NCBI GenBank assembly: GCA_016125275.1
Contig: WGMB01000006.1
Location: 124,001 to 188,000, forward strand
Direction of reading: 5' to 3'
Source of the DNA: Acidobacteriota bacterium
GTDB taxonomy: Bacteria > Acidobacteriota > Terriglobia > Bryobacterales > UBA6623
Length of the DNA: 64,000 nt
Shown piece after piece: positions 18,580 to 26,635 of this stretch (positions are counted from its first letter, which is position 1; each line of letters opens with the position of its first letter). The notes below the pieces were generated by a model that worked only from the letters and a program-made list of their open reading frames with translations, had not been told where the DNA came from and did no database searches. The translations under genes and the position numbers were made by a program.

Positions 18580-18585
18580 ATTCTA
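18580..18585 (-). promoter_or_regulatory. -10 element of the zinc-ribbon gene
   Basis: TAGAAT preceded by GC on the minus strand, ending 12 bases before the ATG at 18567. The predicted leader is about 6 nucleotides. Confidence 0.45.
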
Positions 18586-18595
18586 GCATCCTCGG

Positions 18596-18805
18596 TCAGG
18601 CTGCTCGCCGAGAGGCCGATGAAGCGCCCCAGCAGCGGAACAGCGGAAGCATGCCGCTCCAGCGACACGGCGACTCCTCGAGCTTCGCCGGCGCCTCGAC
18701 CACGGCTTCCGGCGCAGCTTCTTCCGCCGGGCGACGGTAGGAGGCCACGTGAAAGCTGGCGGTCCCGTAATCGATGAAATTCCACTCCACGTTGGGCTGA
18801 GTCAC
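18596..18805 (-). CDS. candidate small protein downstream of a palindromic operator
   Basis: An open frame of 69 codons from a GTG at 18805, preceded by AGAGGGGA about ten bases upstream. An in-frame ATG at 18844 would lie inside the palindrome. The N-terminal half (VEWNFIDYGTASFHVASYRR) looks like real protein. The C-terminal half is Glu/Pro/Ala-rich and less convincing. No known family is recognised. It fills most of the 340-base gap between two clear genes. The TATGCT on the minus strand at 18845-18840 could be its -10. It may instead be a remnant or untranslated DNA. Confidence 0.35.
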   Translation of the reverse strand: MTQPNVEWNFIDYGTASFHVASYRRPAEEAAPEAVVEAPAKLEESPCRWSGMLPLFRCWGASSASRRAA

Positions 18806-18840
18806 GATTCCAAATCCCCTCTCTCGCGTCGGCGCAAGGA

Positions 18841-18864
18841 GCATACCGATCGGTATGCATACCG
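18841..18864. promoter_or_regulatory. overlapping perfect palindromes, TetR-type operator candidate
   Basis: GCATACCGATCGGTATGC (18841-18858) is a perfect 18-base palindrome. CGGTATGCATACCG (18851-18864) is a second perfect palindrome sharing its right arm. Three copies of the CGGTATGC half-site are thus arranged head to head and tail to tail. Such ATACCG-CGGTAT sites are typical of TetR-family operators. The site overlaps a TATGCT -10-like hexamer for the small gene at 18596-18805. No TetR-family gene is visible in the window. Confidence 0.6.
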
Positions 18865-18908
18865 TTGAGTATGGACTTGGGCGCCGCCGCGGTCAAGCGT
18901 CGATTCGG

Positions 18909-20600
18909 TTAATTTCCGCCCAGCGAGCGCAGCGCCTGTTCCGCTTCGGGGTCTCCGTAGGGCCAGTGGGAGAGGTAGAGCTGCAAGGCCGCACGGCCTC
19001 GCTCGCGGTCCCCCGCCTGGAGGTACAGGAACCCCAAGTTCCGGGCGCAGGAGGGCAGGTCGGGCGAGTTTTCGATGTAGAGGCGGCAGGAGGCGTCCAG
19101 GTGTTCGATCACCCCGGAGAGCGGCTGCTCGTCCGATGCGATCAGCGCGGAGTTGGCCGGGTTGTTTCGTACGAAGACGACGGCCTGAGCGTCGTGGCGG
19201 ATGAGCTTCCAGTCCTCCAACCCCGGGCGGCCGAGATCCAGGATCAGCGGGTAGACCACGCCGGAGACGTACTCGAAGCCGTTCATGACGATGGAGTCGA
19301 CCGAGTACTTGTCGAGCAGGCTGCGGCGCAGCGCGGCGGTCTGGGCGGGGTTTTGGTCGCCGTAGAGCAACGCCTGGTAGTCCCTGTAGACGCCCTCATT
19401 CAGAGCTCGGCCGTCGATGAACGTCTTGCGTTCCGGACCGAGCGCCCAGATCAGATAGCCCCCGTACTCGTAGGTATTGAACATGTGGCCGGCGAGGTTC
19501 CGCTCCTTGATGAAGTCCGTCGCCGCCACGGGGAACTTCCATTCCGCGGCGCGAAGCTGGAAGAGCCTGCCTTGGACGCCGAAGCCGACCAGCAGCGTTG
19601 CCGCGAGGCCGACGAGCAGGCCCGGCCCGAGGCGAGGGTCGAGGCGGGAAGCCTTTCCCTCGACCAACGGGCGGCCATAGATCGCCAACAAGGCCGGAGC
19701 CAGAAATGCCACCAGCGGCAGGTTCCGGAACGCCAACAAGGCGGCCGAGCCGAAGGCCACGAAGAGCAGCCCGTGGGCGATGCGGACCTGTTTGATCCGA
19801 GCCACCAGCAACGCAGCCGCGGCATAGAGCAGGAGTTGGAAGATGTAGGGCGGCCCCCACAGCGGCGGGCGCGACCACTCGATCAGGGTTTGGGTCAGAG
19901 CGCTCTCGCGATACCCGGCGAGAATCGCCAGGATTCCGAAGCCGGAAGGGTTGAGCCCGGAGACGGCGACGGCCGCCGCGGCGGCGATCCACAAGGGCTT
20001 GCGCCGTTCCGAACCCAGCGCCTCCACGGCGTAGCAGCCCAGAACGACCCAGCCCATGAAGAAGCCGCCGTGGGAGTTCGCCCACAGCAACGACAGAGCG
20101 GGAAGCAGCCACAGCCAGCGGTCCGAGCCGCCGTCCCGCCAGCTCTCGAGGATCACGACGAAGACGGGAACCAGGACGAACGTCAGCAGCGCCGGCCGGT
20201 CGGCGGCAAACAGCAACAGCGTTGGGGCCGCCGCCAGAGCCGTCAGGCACGACCAGGCCATGCCCGCCCCCGAGCGCCAAGCCAAGAAACCGGCCAGCCC
20301 GCAGACTGACGCCAGCAGCAAACCCTTCCACAACGCCAGCAGCGGAAAGCCGCCTACCGCGTACACGCAATACCACAGCGCCTGGGAGAGCCACTCGTGC
20401 GTGAGGTTGAAGTAGCGCACCCGCTCCTCGCCGGGATAACTCGGCTCGCCGAGATCCGTGGTGTAGGCGAACGGGTCCGGGACAGGCAACCGCTGATTCT
20501 CGAGCACGTACTCGCCGGTGGCGAGGTGCCACCAGAAGTCCGTATCGGCGACCTCGGTGGAGAACGCTCCGAGCAGCAGCACGGCCGTCAGAGCGGCCAA
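18909..20600 (-). CDS. large integral membrane protein with soluble C-terminus
   Basis: A 563-residue protein with about ten hydrophobic helices in the first 350 residues. It opens with TDFWWHLATGEYVLENQ, followed by PVPDPFAYT, the signature of a family of bacterial membrane proteins of glycosyltransferase C-like appearance. A periplasmic alpha/beta region (YEYGGYLIWALGPERKTFID) and a short TPR-like C-terminus complete it. Enzymatic activity is unproven. The only ordinary start is a weak TTG at 20600. The frame stays open to about 20793 with coding-like residues, so the true start may be a non-standard codon upstream. Confidence 0.78.
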   Translation of the reverse strand: MAALTAVLLLGAFSTEVADTDFWWHLATGEYVLENQRLPVPDPFAYTTDLGEPSYPGEERVRYFNLTHEWLSQALWYCVYAVGGFPLLALWKGLLLASVCGLAGFLAWRSGAGMAWSCLTALAAAPTLLLFAADRPALLTFVLVPVFVVILESWRDGGSDRWLWLLPALSLLWANSHGGFFMGWVVLGCYAVEALGSERRKPLWIAAAAAVAVSGLNPSGFGILAILAGYRESALTQTLIEWSRPPLWGPPYIFQLLLYAAAALLVARIKQVRIAHGLLFVAFGSAALLAFRNLPLVAFLAPALLAIYGRPLVEGKASRLDPRLGPGLLVGLAATLLVGFGVQGRLFQLRAAEWKFPVAATDFIKERNLAGHMFNTYEYGGYLIWALGPERKTFIDGRALNEGVYRDYQALLYGDQNPAQTAALRRSLLDKYSVDSIVMNGFEYVSGVVYPLILDLGRPGLEDWKLIRHDAQAVVFVRNNPANSALIASDEQPLSGVIEHLDASCRLYIENSPDLPSCARNLGFLYLQAGDRERGRAALQLYLSHWPYGDPEAEQALRSLGGN

Positions 20601-20789
20601 GACCCATTCGAGAGCCGAGACGCCGGAGACCGCGACCGAAGCGGCTACGGCCTCGCCCGACTCAGACTTGCCGGACTCGGACTGGACCGCAGCCGGGCGG
20701 CGGATGGTTTTGCGCTTGGACAGAAGAATCCAGGCTAGCGCGCGGTTTCCGGGCCCGGCAACCGCCGCGGTCTCGGCCTGCGAGGGGGC

Positions 20790-21809
20790 CTATGTTACCG
20801 CCGTTTCCAGCAGCGTCAGGGTTCCGGCATCGGCGTCGAGCTCCGCTTCGGCCCCCACCGGGATCGTCGCCAGGTCGTCAACATGCCCGATCATCAGCCC
20901 GCGCAGGGCCGGCTTGCCCAGCGGCTCCAACCGGTCCCGCAGGATCTCTTCCAGGCTGCGGCTGCGCCCCGAACCCGGCTTGGACTCGGTGAACTTACCC
21001 ACGGCCACCGCCGCGCAGGCCTCGAACACCCCGGCCAGCCAGAGGTGCGTGAGCATGCGGTCGATGCGGTAGGGAGATTCGTCCACGTCCTCGATGAACA
21101 GGATCTTGCCCGTGAAATCCGGCGCGTAGGGAGTGCCCAGCAGCGTCGAGAGCAGCGTCAGGTTGCCGCCCGCCAGCTTGCCGCGCGCTTTGCCGCCGAC
21201 GATCGTCGTCAGCCTGTTCTCACGTTCCACCTTGCCCGGCCGCGCCTCGAATGGAGGCGGCTCGGCCAGCCGCACCGGCGCCGAGGGCTCCACCAGGACC
21301 TTGCGCAGCCCGCCCAGCGCGTACTCGCTCCAGGTGCGCAGGGCCGTCGGGCCGTGGAAGGTGACCAAGCCCGTGCGGCGCTGGATCGAGCCCAACAGCG
21401 CCGTGATGTCGCTGAAGCCCAGCAGAATCTTGGGGTTCTTGCCGATGGCGTCGAAATCCAAATAGGGCAAGATGCGCTGAGCGCCATAGCCGCCGCGGAT
21501 GCAGAAGACTGCGTCGACCGCATCGTCTTCGAAGGCCGCTTGCAGATCCGCCGCACGCTCCTCGTCCGAGCCGGCGAGGTAGTCCGTCCGGCTGAACAGA
21601 TGCCGCCCTGCTTTGACCTTGTACCCCAAGGATTCGACGGTCTCGATGCCGAAGCGTATGTCCTCGTCTTCCCAGGCGTTGGAGCTCGGCGCGACCAAGC
21701 CGACGGTGTCGCCGGGCTTCAAGCGCTGGGGTTTGACGGTTTCGGCGGCGGACAGGGGCAAGGGCAGGGCCATGGCGGGCAGGAGCGAGAGAAAGCTGCG
21801 GCGGCGCAT
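20790..21809 (-). CDS. S66-family LD-carboxypeptidase
   Basis: Serine peptidase of the muramoyltetrapeptide carboxypeptidase family (LdcA-like), which trims the terminal D-Ala from cell-wall tetrapeptides or cleaves related amide bonds. It is 339 residues. Residues 1-21 form a signal peptide with RRR, perhaps Tat-type, so it acts outside the cytoplasm, unlike E. coli LdcA. The nucleophile Ser133 lies in GFSDITALLG. The Glu and His of the Ser-Glu-His triad are in FIEDVDE and GHVDD. It lies 6 bases after the stop of the upstream 402-residue gene, so the two are probably co-transcribed. Confidence 0.87.
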   Translation of the reverse strand: MRRRSFLSLLPAMALPLPLSAAETVKPQRLKPGDTVGLVAPSSNAWEDEDIRFGIETVESLGYKVKAGRHLFSRTDYLAGSDEERAADLQAAFEDDAVDAVFCIRGGYGAQRILPYLDFDAIGKNPKILLGFSDITALLGSIQRRTGLVTFHGPTALRTWSEYALGGLRKVLVEPSAPVRLAEPPPFEARPGKVERENRLTTIVGGKARGKLAGGNLTLLSTLLGTPYAPDFTGKILFIEDVDESPYRIDRMLTHLWLAGVFEACAAVAVGKFTESKPGSGRSRSLEEILRDRLEPLGKPALRGLMIGHVDDLATIPVGAEAELDADAGTLTLLETAVT

Positions 21810-21815
21810 CGCTCC

Positions 21816-23024
21816 CTAGATGATGCGATAAACCCGCGCCATCCAGTAAGGCAGCAGGAAGTCGACGCCGGCGGTTTCGATGTAGCCGTCGCCGCCGCCA
21901 TGAAGCTGGAAGGGGCTGCGCTGCCACACGAAGTCCGTACGCACGCGGTCCTCCACCGGCAGCGGGTCGCAGGCGCGATCCTCGCCGCACTCCGGGACCA
22001 CGCCGCGCCAGTCGATGCTGAAGTCGCGCGAGGGCCGGCGGACCCAGGCCAGCAGCAGCTCGACCGTCTCGGCGTCGCGCCGCTCGTCGGGCCCCTGCAA
22101 GACCCGGTCGATCATGTTGAAGTGCGCATTGCCATGGTCATCGACCGTGCGCCGGTAGACCTTGTAGGCGGTCATGTAGCGGCCCCGGTGCGTGTCGGAA
22201 AGCTCCGAGCGGATCAGCGAGAACATCGCGATGGCGATGAGATTGAACTTGAAGTACGAGGAGTGATCGTCGAGCACTTCCAGGCCGATCACGGGAATCG
22301 TCTGGGCCGAGCCGAGCAGGCGCTCGTTGCGGTAGGGCTTGCTGAAGCGGGCGTCGTTGACCTGTCGGCCGACTTGCAGAATGGCCAAGCGCTGGTCCAC
22401 TCGGTGCCAGAAGACCGTGGAGATGGAGCCGTCCGGCATCCGTACGGCCCAGTCCTTGTCGAGCAGGAACTCGATGGTGCGGGTGACCAGATCGCGGATG
22501 TCGGCGCGGATGCCCTCGTCGTAGATCCACTCGAAGGCCACGCTCAGGCCGAACAGGAAGCCCAGATACTGGTCGCGCGAGGTGTTGCCGATCCACACCG
22601 CCGGCGCGCCGTCGAGCATCGCTGAGTAGATCCCGTTGCCCTCTTCCTCGACGGCCACGGAGGCGGCCCAGGGGGAATCCGCCGGCAGCCAGCCGCGCGC
22701 CAGCAGGTTCGTGCCGGTGACGTCCACCAGCTTGCGCATCTCGCCGATGCAGCGGATGATCGCGTACCAGGCGTCCGCCGAGCCGGTGGCGACGAAGCGA
22801 TAGGTTTCGGCCGCCAGGAAGTGCCCGGTCCAGATGGCCGAGTCGCCGCCGCGCGAATAAGCCGCGACGACCTCGCTGTCGGGGGCCTCGAAGATGGGGT
22901 CCAGGATCGTTCCGTGAGGCAGGTGGCGCTGGAGCAGCCGGGCGCGGACCTCGTCCGCGGTCTGCTCCAGAATCTCCTCCGGTCGCCGGATGCGCGACCG
23001 GGCCAGGGCGAAACGCTTGCTCAT
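21816..23024 (-). CDS. unrecognised 402-residue protein, probably alpha-helical barrel
   Basis: No family is recognised. It is a soluble protein with no signal peptide and many aromatic and acidic residues. Segments such as SRGGDSAIWTGHFLAAETYR, RGWLPADSPW and DNTSRDQYLG-like SRDQYLGFLFGLSVAFEW suggest an (alpha/alpha) barrel as in six-hairpin glycosidases and lanthionine-cyclase-like folds. Conserved-looking D, E, W and H residues are spread along the chain, but no motif can be assigned. The start is secure: AGGAGG lies seven bases before the ATG. It precedes the LD-carboxypeptidase gene by 6 bases, suggesting a linked role in wall or glycan turnover. Confidence 0.72.
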   Translation of the reverse strand: MSKRFALARSRIRRPEEILEQTADEVRARLLQRHLPHGTILDPIFEAPDSEVVAAYSRGGDSAIWTGHFLAAETYRFVATGSADAWYAIIRCIGEMRKLVDVTGTNLLARGWLPADSPWAASVAVEEEGNGIYSAMLDGAPAVWIGNTSRDQYLGFLFGLSVAFEWIYDEGIRADIRDLVTRTIEFLLDKDWAVRMPDGSISTVFWHRVDQRLAILQVGRQVNDARFSKPYRNERLLGSAQTIPVIGLEVLDDHSSYFKFNLIAIAMFSLIRSELSDTHRGRYMTAYKVYRRTVDDHGNAHFNMIDRVLQGPDERRDAETVELLLAWVRRPSRDFSIDWRGVVPECGEDRACDPLPVEDRVRTDFVWQRSPFQLHGGGDGYIETAGVDFLLPYWMARVYRII

Positions 23025-23100
23025 CGGGGACCCTCCTGTTTGGACGCATCCGGGCCCCGGGCTCGTTTCGTCCCGAGGCCGCGGGCGCCGAATCGCCGCC

Positions 23101-23751
23101 CTAGAAGCGGATCAGGAAGCCGGCCGTGGCGGCCCAGCGCGTGCTCGGATCGTCGAGCGTGAGCCCTGGGATGACACGGTCCCGGCCGCCCGAGGTCAGG
23201 CCGCGGATCTCGCCGCGTACGCCGAAGTGGCGGCCCAGCACCACGTCGACGCCGCCTCCCATGCTCGCGCCCCAAGTTCCTTTGTTCTCGAGCTCGAGCC
23301 GGGAGGTCGGCAACGAGCCGCCCAGCGTCGTCGGGTTGACCCGCGCGATCCGCGCATACCCGACGCCGCCGAAGATGTAGGGTTGCAGGAAGAACGGCTC
23401 GAGAAAGCGCACCTGCAGGCCGGGCGTGATGAAGCCGGAGTAGCTGTCGGTGTCGACCGTGCTCTGGTCGAAACGGCTCTCGCTCGGGAGCTGGTCCTGG
23501 AAGAAGAAGAACGGCACGTGCAGGTGCAGGGAGAGGCCGTCGCCGCCCAGTAGCCGGTGGTTGAAGGCGACGCCGCCGGCTAGCCCGCCGTCTTCCTTGA
23601 AGACGTTGCCGGGCAGCCCGGAGAACTCGAAGCGACGGCCTTCGGAGACGACCCCGCCGATCTGCAGGGCCAGCTCATTGGATTGAGCGGAAAGCAGCGG
23701 AGCCGCCGCCAGCATCCCGCCGCAGAGCAACAAAACAGTGTTGATTCGCAT
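23101..23751 (-). CDS. outer-membrane beta-barrel protein
   Basis: A 216-residue protein with a signal peptide (residues 1-22, ending LLSAQ) and alternating hydrophobic strands, for example GLSLHLHVPFFFF, LQVRFLEPFFLQPYIFGGVGYARI and WGASMGGGVDVVLG. It ends in WAATAGFLIRF, a C-terminal phenylalanine beta-signal recognised by the BAM machinery. Size and pattern fit an eight-stranded barrel of the OmpA/OmpW type. No ligand can be inferred. The gene is divergent from the secreted protein at 23952, with 200 bases between. Confidence 0.85.
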   Translation of the reverse strand: MRINTVLLLCGGMLAAAPLLSAQSNELALQIGGVVSEGRRFEFSGLPGNVFKEDGGLAGGVAFNHRLLGGDGLSLHLHVPFFFFQDQLPSESRFDQSTVDTDSYSGFITPGLQVRFLEPFFLQPYIFGGVGYARIARVNPTTLGGSLPTSRLELENKGTWGASMGGGVDVVLGRHFGVRGEIRGLTSGGRDRVIPGLTLDDPSTRWAATAGFLIRF

Positions 23752-23951
23752 GGACTTTCATGGGCGGGCGCTCGATGGAAACTGCAGGACGAACCGCACC
23801 GGCGCGAGTGGCCGGCGGGGACCGCCCCTCCCGATCCTACTATCTTTCCGCCGTGGCGCTCCCGGCACCGTCTGGAACCTCCCCGAATCCAGCGATGTTC
23901 GCCAAGCATGCAACAATCGCTCCAGCGCGCTCGTCTCAAGGTACGAACCCG

Positions 23952-24779
23952 ATGCAGGACGCTCCGAAGATCACCCGCCGTCAGGCGCTGGCCGTCGCCG
24001 CGCCGCTCTTTCTGACCGTGCCGTTGCGCAGCCAGAGCGCTCAGGAACAGGGCCGGCAACTCGTACAAAAGGCCCTGCAGGCGCTCGGCGGCGAGGCGTT
24101 CTTGAACCTCCACGACCAAGTTGCCTCCGGACGCGCTTATTCCTTCTACAACGCCAGCGTCCGGGGGCTGGCCCGCATCACGGTCTACGATCGCTTCGAG
24201 CCGATGCGCCCGGACGCCCCGGCTGACTGGCTGCCGGTGAGCCGGCGCGAGGTCTACACCGAGAAGGGCGACTACTACTCCCTCTTCCGCAACGGCAAGG
24301 GCTGGGAGGTGACCTACCAGGGCGCGCGGCCCCTGCCGGCCGACGTGATGGAGAAGTACCGCCTCGGCGTGCAGCGCGACTTCCTCTACTTTCTGCGCTA
24401 CCGCCGCGACGAGAAGGGCCTGTACTACTATTCGCCCGGCATGGAGATCGTGGACAACGTTCCGACCGACGTCATCGAGATCACCGACTACGACGGCGAG
24501 ACCATCAAGGTGTATGTGCGCCAGTCCGACGGTTTGCCGCACATGGGGCTCTACACTCGGCGCGACCCCAAAACTCGTATCCCGTACGAGGAAAAGACAA
24601 TCTGGTCGAAGTACAAGCCCTCCGGGGACGGCGCCACGCTGCCCTGGAACATCCGCAAGGAACGCGATGGCGAGGAGATCTACGAGCAGTTCGCCGGCGA
24701 GATGAAGGTCAATCAGAACTTCGAGAACGACGTGTTCGATCTGCCTCGCGGCGTCAAGGAACTGCCGCCGGACGTATAG
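23952..24779 (+). CDS. Tat-type secreted protein, LolA-like fold
   Basis: A 275-residue exported protein. Residues 5-27 form a twin-arginine-like signal (ITRRQALAVAAPLFL). The mature part is rich in beta strands with repeated aromatic residues (RREVYTEKGDYYSLFRNGKG, IEITDYDGETIKVYV). This resembles the LolA/LppX-like lipoprotein-carrier fold often found in Acidobacteriota secreted proteins; the assignment is by pattern only. The frame runs further upstream, but the ATG at 23952 directly precedes the signal peptide. The stop is 20 bases before the MerR-TPR start. Confidence 0.72.
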   Translation: MQDAPKITRRQALAVAAPLFLTVPLRSQSAQEQGRQLVQKALQALGGEAFLNLHDQVASGRAYSFYNASVRGLARITVYDRFEPMRPDAPADWLPVSRREVYTEKGDYYSLFRNGKGWEVTYQGARPLPADVMEKYRLGVQRDFLYFLRYRRDEKGLYYYSPGMEIVDNVPTDVIEITDYDGETIKVYVRQSDGLPHMGLYTRRDPKTRIPYEEKTIWSKYKPSGDGATLPWNIRKERDGEEIYEQFAGEMKVNQNFENDVFDLPRGVKELPPDV

Positions 24780-24786
24780 ATCCTGC

Positions 24787-24792
24787 TAACCT
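24787..24792 (+). promoter_or_regulatory. -10 element of the MerR-TPR gene
   Basis: TAACCT preceded by GC, ending 7 bases before the GTG at 24800. It predicts a leaderless or one-base leader message. The hexamer is a weaker match than TACAAT. Confidence 0.35.
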
Positions 24793-24799
24793 TTCCCTC

Positions 24800-25714
24800 G
24801 TGGAGGCCTTGAAGGCGTCGGATGGGTTCACCCGTGCAGACATCCGTCGAATTCTCAACATCCACGAGCGCAGCCTGAAGGCCTGGGAAAGGCATCGGCT
24901 GATCGATTTGCGGGGTCGGCTCGGCTTTGGAGACCTGGCCGCCCTGCGCACCCTCAAGCGCCTCAGCGACAGCCGCATCCCGGCTCTGCGCATCAAGAAT
25001 TCCCTGGCCGCGCTGCGGAAGCGCACGGGCGTCCGGCGGCCGCTGGTCGACCTTACCCTGCGTCCTCAGGGGCGTAAGATCGCTGTGCAGACCTCTGGCG
25101 CGCTGATGGAGGCCGAGACCGGCCAGTTCCTGCTGCCGTTCGATCCGCATGCGCCGGGCCGCGTCAAGACGCTGGAGCTGCGAGCCACGCCGCCGCCCGT
25201 CCGTCTGGACGAAGCCGAGACCTGGTTCCAGCGCGGGCTCGAGATCGAAGAGCGCGGCGGGGAAGCCGAGACGGCCCGAGAAGCCTACGAGCGGACGGTG
25301 GAGCTCAACCCCATGGCAGCCGGCGCTTGGGTCAACCTGGGCACCCTGCTCTACCGCGCCCGGCAGCTCGAAGAGGCCGAGAAGCGCTACGTGAAGGCTC
25401 TGGAGATCGCGCCGGACTACGCCCTGGCGCACTTCAACCTCGGCAACGTCTACGAGGAGCAGGGGCGGCTGACCGAGGCCCTCGACGCCTACCAGACGGC
25501 CTTGCGCATCGAGCCGGGCTACGCCGACGCGCACTACAACCTGGCGCTGGTCTACGAGCGCACCGGCGAGCTCATGCGGGCGGCCAAGCACTGGCGGGCC
25601 TACCTGAAGCTGGATCCCGCCAGCCCGTGGGCCGGCATCGCCCGCCAGCAGCTCGGCTCGCTGTTGCAGGTGACCCCGGGCGGCCAAGCCCGGCGGCGGC
25701 CGCTGCGCCGCTGA
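24800..25714 (+). CDS. MerR-type HTH fused to TPR repeats
   Basis: A 304-residue protein joining a winged-helix domain (FTRADIRRILNIHERSLKAW, residues 10-29, followed by helices resembling the MerR N-terminus) to three or four TPRs from about residue 138 (AAGAWVNLGTLLYRARQLEE, ALAHFNLGNVYEEQGRL, ADAHYNLALVYERTGEL). The DNA-binding head with a protein-binding tail suggests a transcription factor controlled by a partner rather than a small ligand. Targets are unknown. The start is GTG. Stop-to-stop distance to convergent aroE is 10 bases. Confidence 0.82.
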   Translation: MEALKASDGFTRADIRRILNIHERSLKAWERHRLIDLRGRLGFGDLAALRTLKRLSDSRIPALRIKNSLAALRKRTGVRRPLVDLTLRPQGRKIAVQTSGALMEAETGQFLLPFDPHAPGRVKTLELRATPPPVRLDEAETWFQRGLEIEERGGEAETAREAYERTVELNPMAAGAWVNLGTLLYRARQLEEAEKRYVKALEIAPDYALAHFNLGNVYEEQGRLTEALDAYQTALRIEPGYADAHYNLALVYERTGELMRAAKHWRAYLKLDPASPWAGIARQQLGSLLQVTPGGQARRRPLRR

Positions 25715-25724
25715 CGGCGCGCCG

Positions 25725-26576
25725 CTAAGCTTCGAGCGCTTCCGCCAGGGCGCGCTTCATCACGCCTTCGTCAGGGTCCTGCCCGGTCCAGAGCTGGAAG
25801 CCGATCACGCCTTGGTAGACCAGCATCGACAGGCCGTCGAGCGTGGGCAGCCCCTGCTCCCGGGCCATCCGCAGAAGGCCCGTTTCCGGCGGATTGAACA
25901 CCGCGTCGGCCACGAGACAGCAAGCCTCGGCCAGGCTCACGGCCGGAACGGCGTCCACGTCGGGATACAGGCCGATCGAGGTGGCGTTGACGAAGATGTC
26001 CGTCTCCTTCGGCACGGAGTAGGTCCCGACCCAGGGTTCGAAGCGGATCGGCCCCTGGGCGGACGCCTTCAGATCGGCCGTCATGCGCTCGCCGCGTTCG
26101 ACCCTGCGGTTCACCACAAGCACATCCGCTGCACCGGCCAGCAGTAGCTCGGCGGCGACCGCGCGAGCCGCTCCGCCGGCTCCCAGCAACACAATGCGTT
26201 TGCCGGATGGCTCGACCCCTGCGTCCTGCCGCATCCCGCGCAGAAAGCCCTTGCCGTCGGTGTTGTCGCCGACGAGCCGGTCGCCCCGGCGAACGATCGT
26301 GTTGACCGCTCCGATTAGGCGCGCGGCCGGAGTCAGCTCGTCCAGGTGATCGATCACGGCCACTTTGTGCGGAATGGTGAGGTTCAGGCCGCGCATGCCG
26401 AAGGCGCGTACGCCCCGCATGGCGTCCGCTAGGTTTTCCGGGCCGACCTCGACGGTGAGGTAACGCCAATCCAGGCCCGCCGCCCGGAAAGCGGCCTCCT
26501 GCATGACGCCGGTGGGGTTCTCGGCGACGGGCTGCCCGAAGCAGCCGACGAGCTCTGCTTTGAAGTTCTTGGACAT
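25725..26576 (-). CDS. aroE: shikimate dehydrogenase
   Basis: NADP-dependent reduction of 3-dehydroshikimate in chorismate synthesis. It is 283 residues. The substrate-binding domain has NLTIPHKVAVIDHLDELT with the catalytic Lys. The dinucleotide loop is LLGAGGAARAVAAEL, followed by VNRRVERGE, where the Arg residues fit NADP preference. NATSIGLYPD and GLSMLVYQGVIGFQLWTG are also typical. The TAGGCT at 26594-26589 lies 12 bases before the ATG. Divergent from the sulfatase gene. No other shikimate-pathway gene is nearby except trpD at the left end. Confidence 0.95.
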   Translation of the reverse strand: MSKNFKAELVGCFGQPVAENPTGVMQEAAFRAAGLDWRYLTVEVGPENLADAMRGVRAFGMRGLNLTIPHKVAVIDHLDELTPAARLIGAVNTIVRRGDRLVGDNTDGKGFLRGMRQDAGVEPSGKRIVLLGAGGAARAVAAELLLAGAADVLVVNRRVERGERMTADLKASAQGPIRFEPWVGTYSVPKETDIFVNATSIGLYPDVDAVPAVSLAEACCLVADAVFNPPETGLLRMAREQGLPTLDGLSMLVYQGVIGFQLWTGQDPDEGVMKRALAEALEA

Positions 26577-26588
26577 CTTGTCGCGCCC

Positions 26589-26605
26589 AGCCTAGCGCAT
26601 ATACT
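26589..26605. promoter_or_regulatory. back-to-back divergent -10 elements (aroE / sulfatase)
   Basis: TAGGCT on the minus strand (26594-26589) and TATACT on the plus strand (26600-26605) are five bases apart. Predicted transcription starts are near 26582 and 26612, giving leaders of about 6 and 24 bases. Confidence 0.45.
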
Positions 26606-26635
26606 GGAGCGTTCGGCAGACCCGCCGCGACCTCC

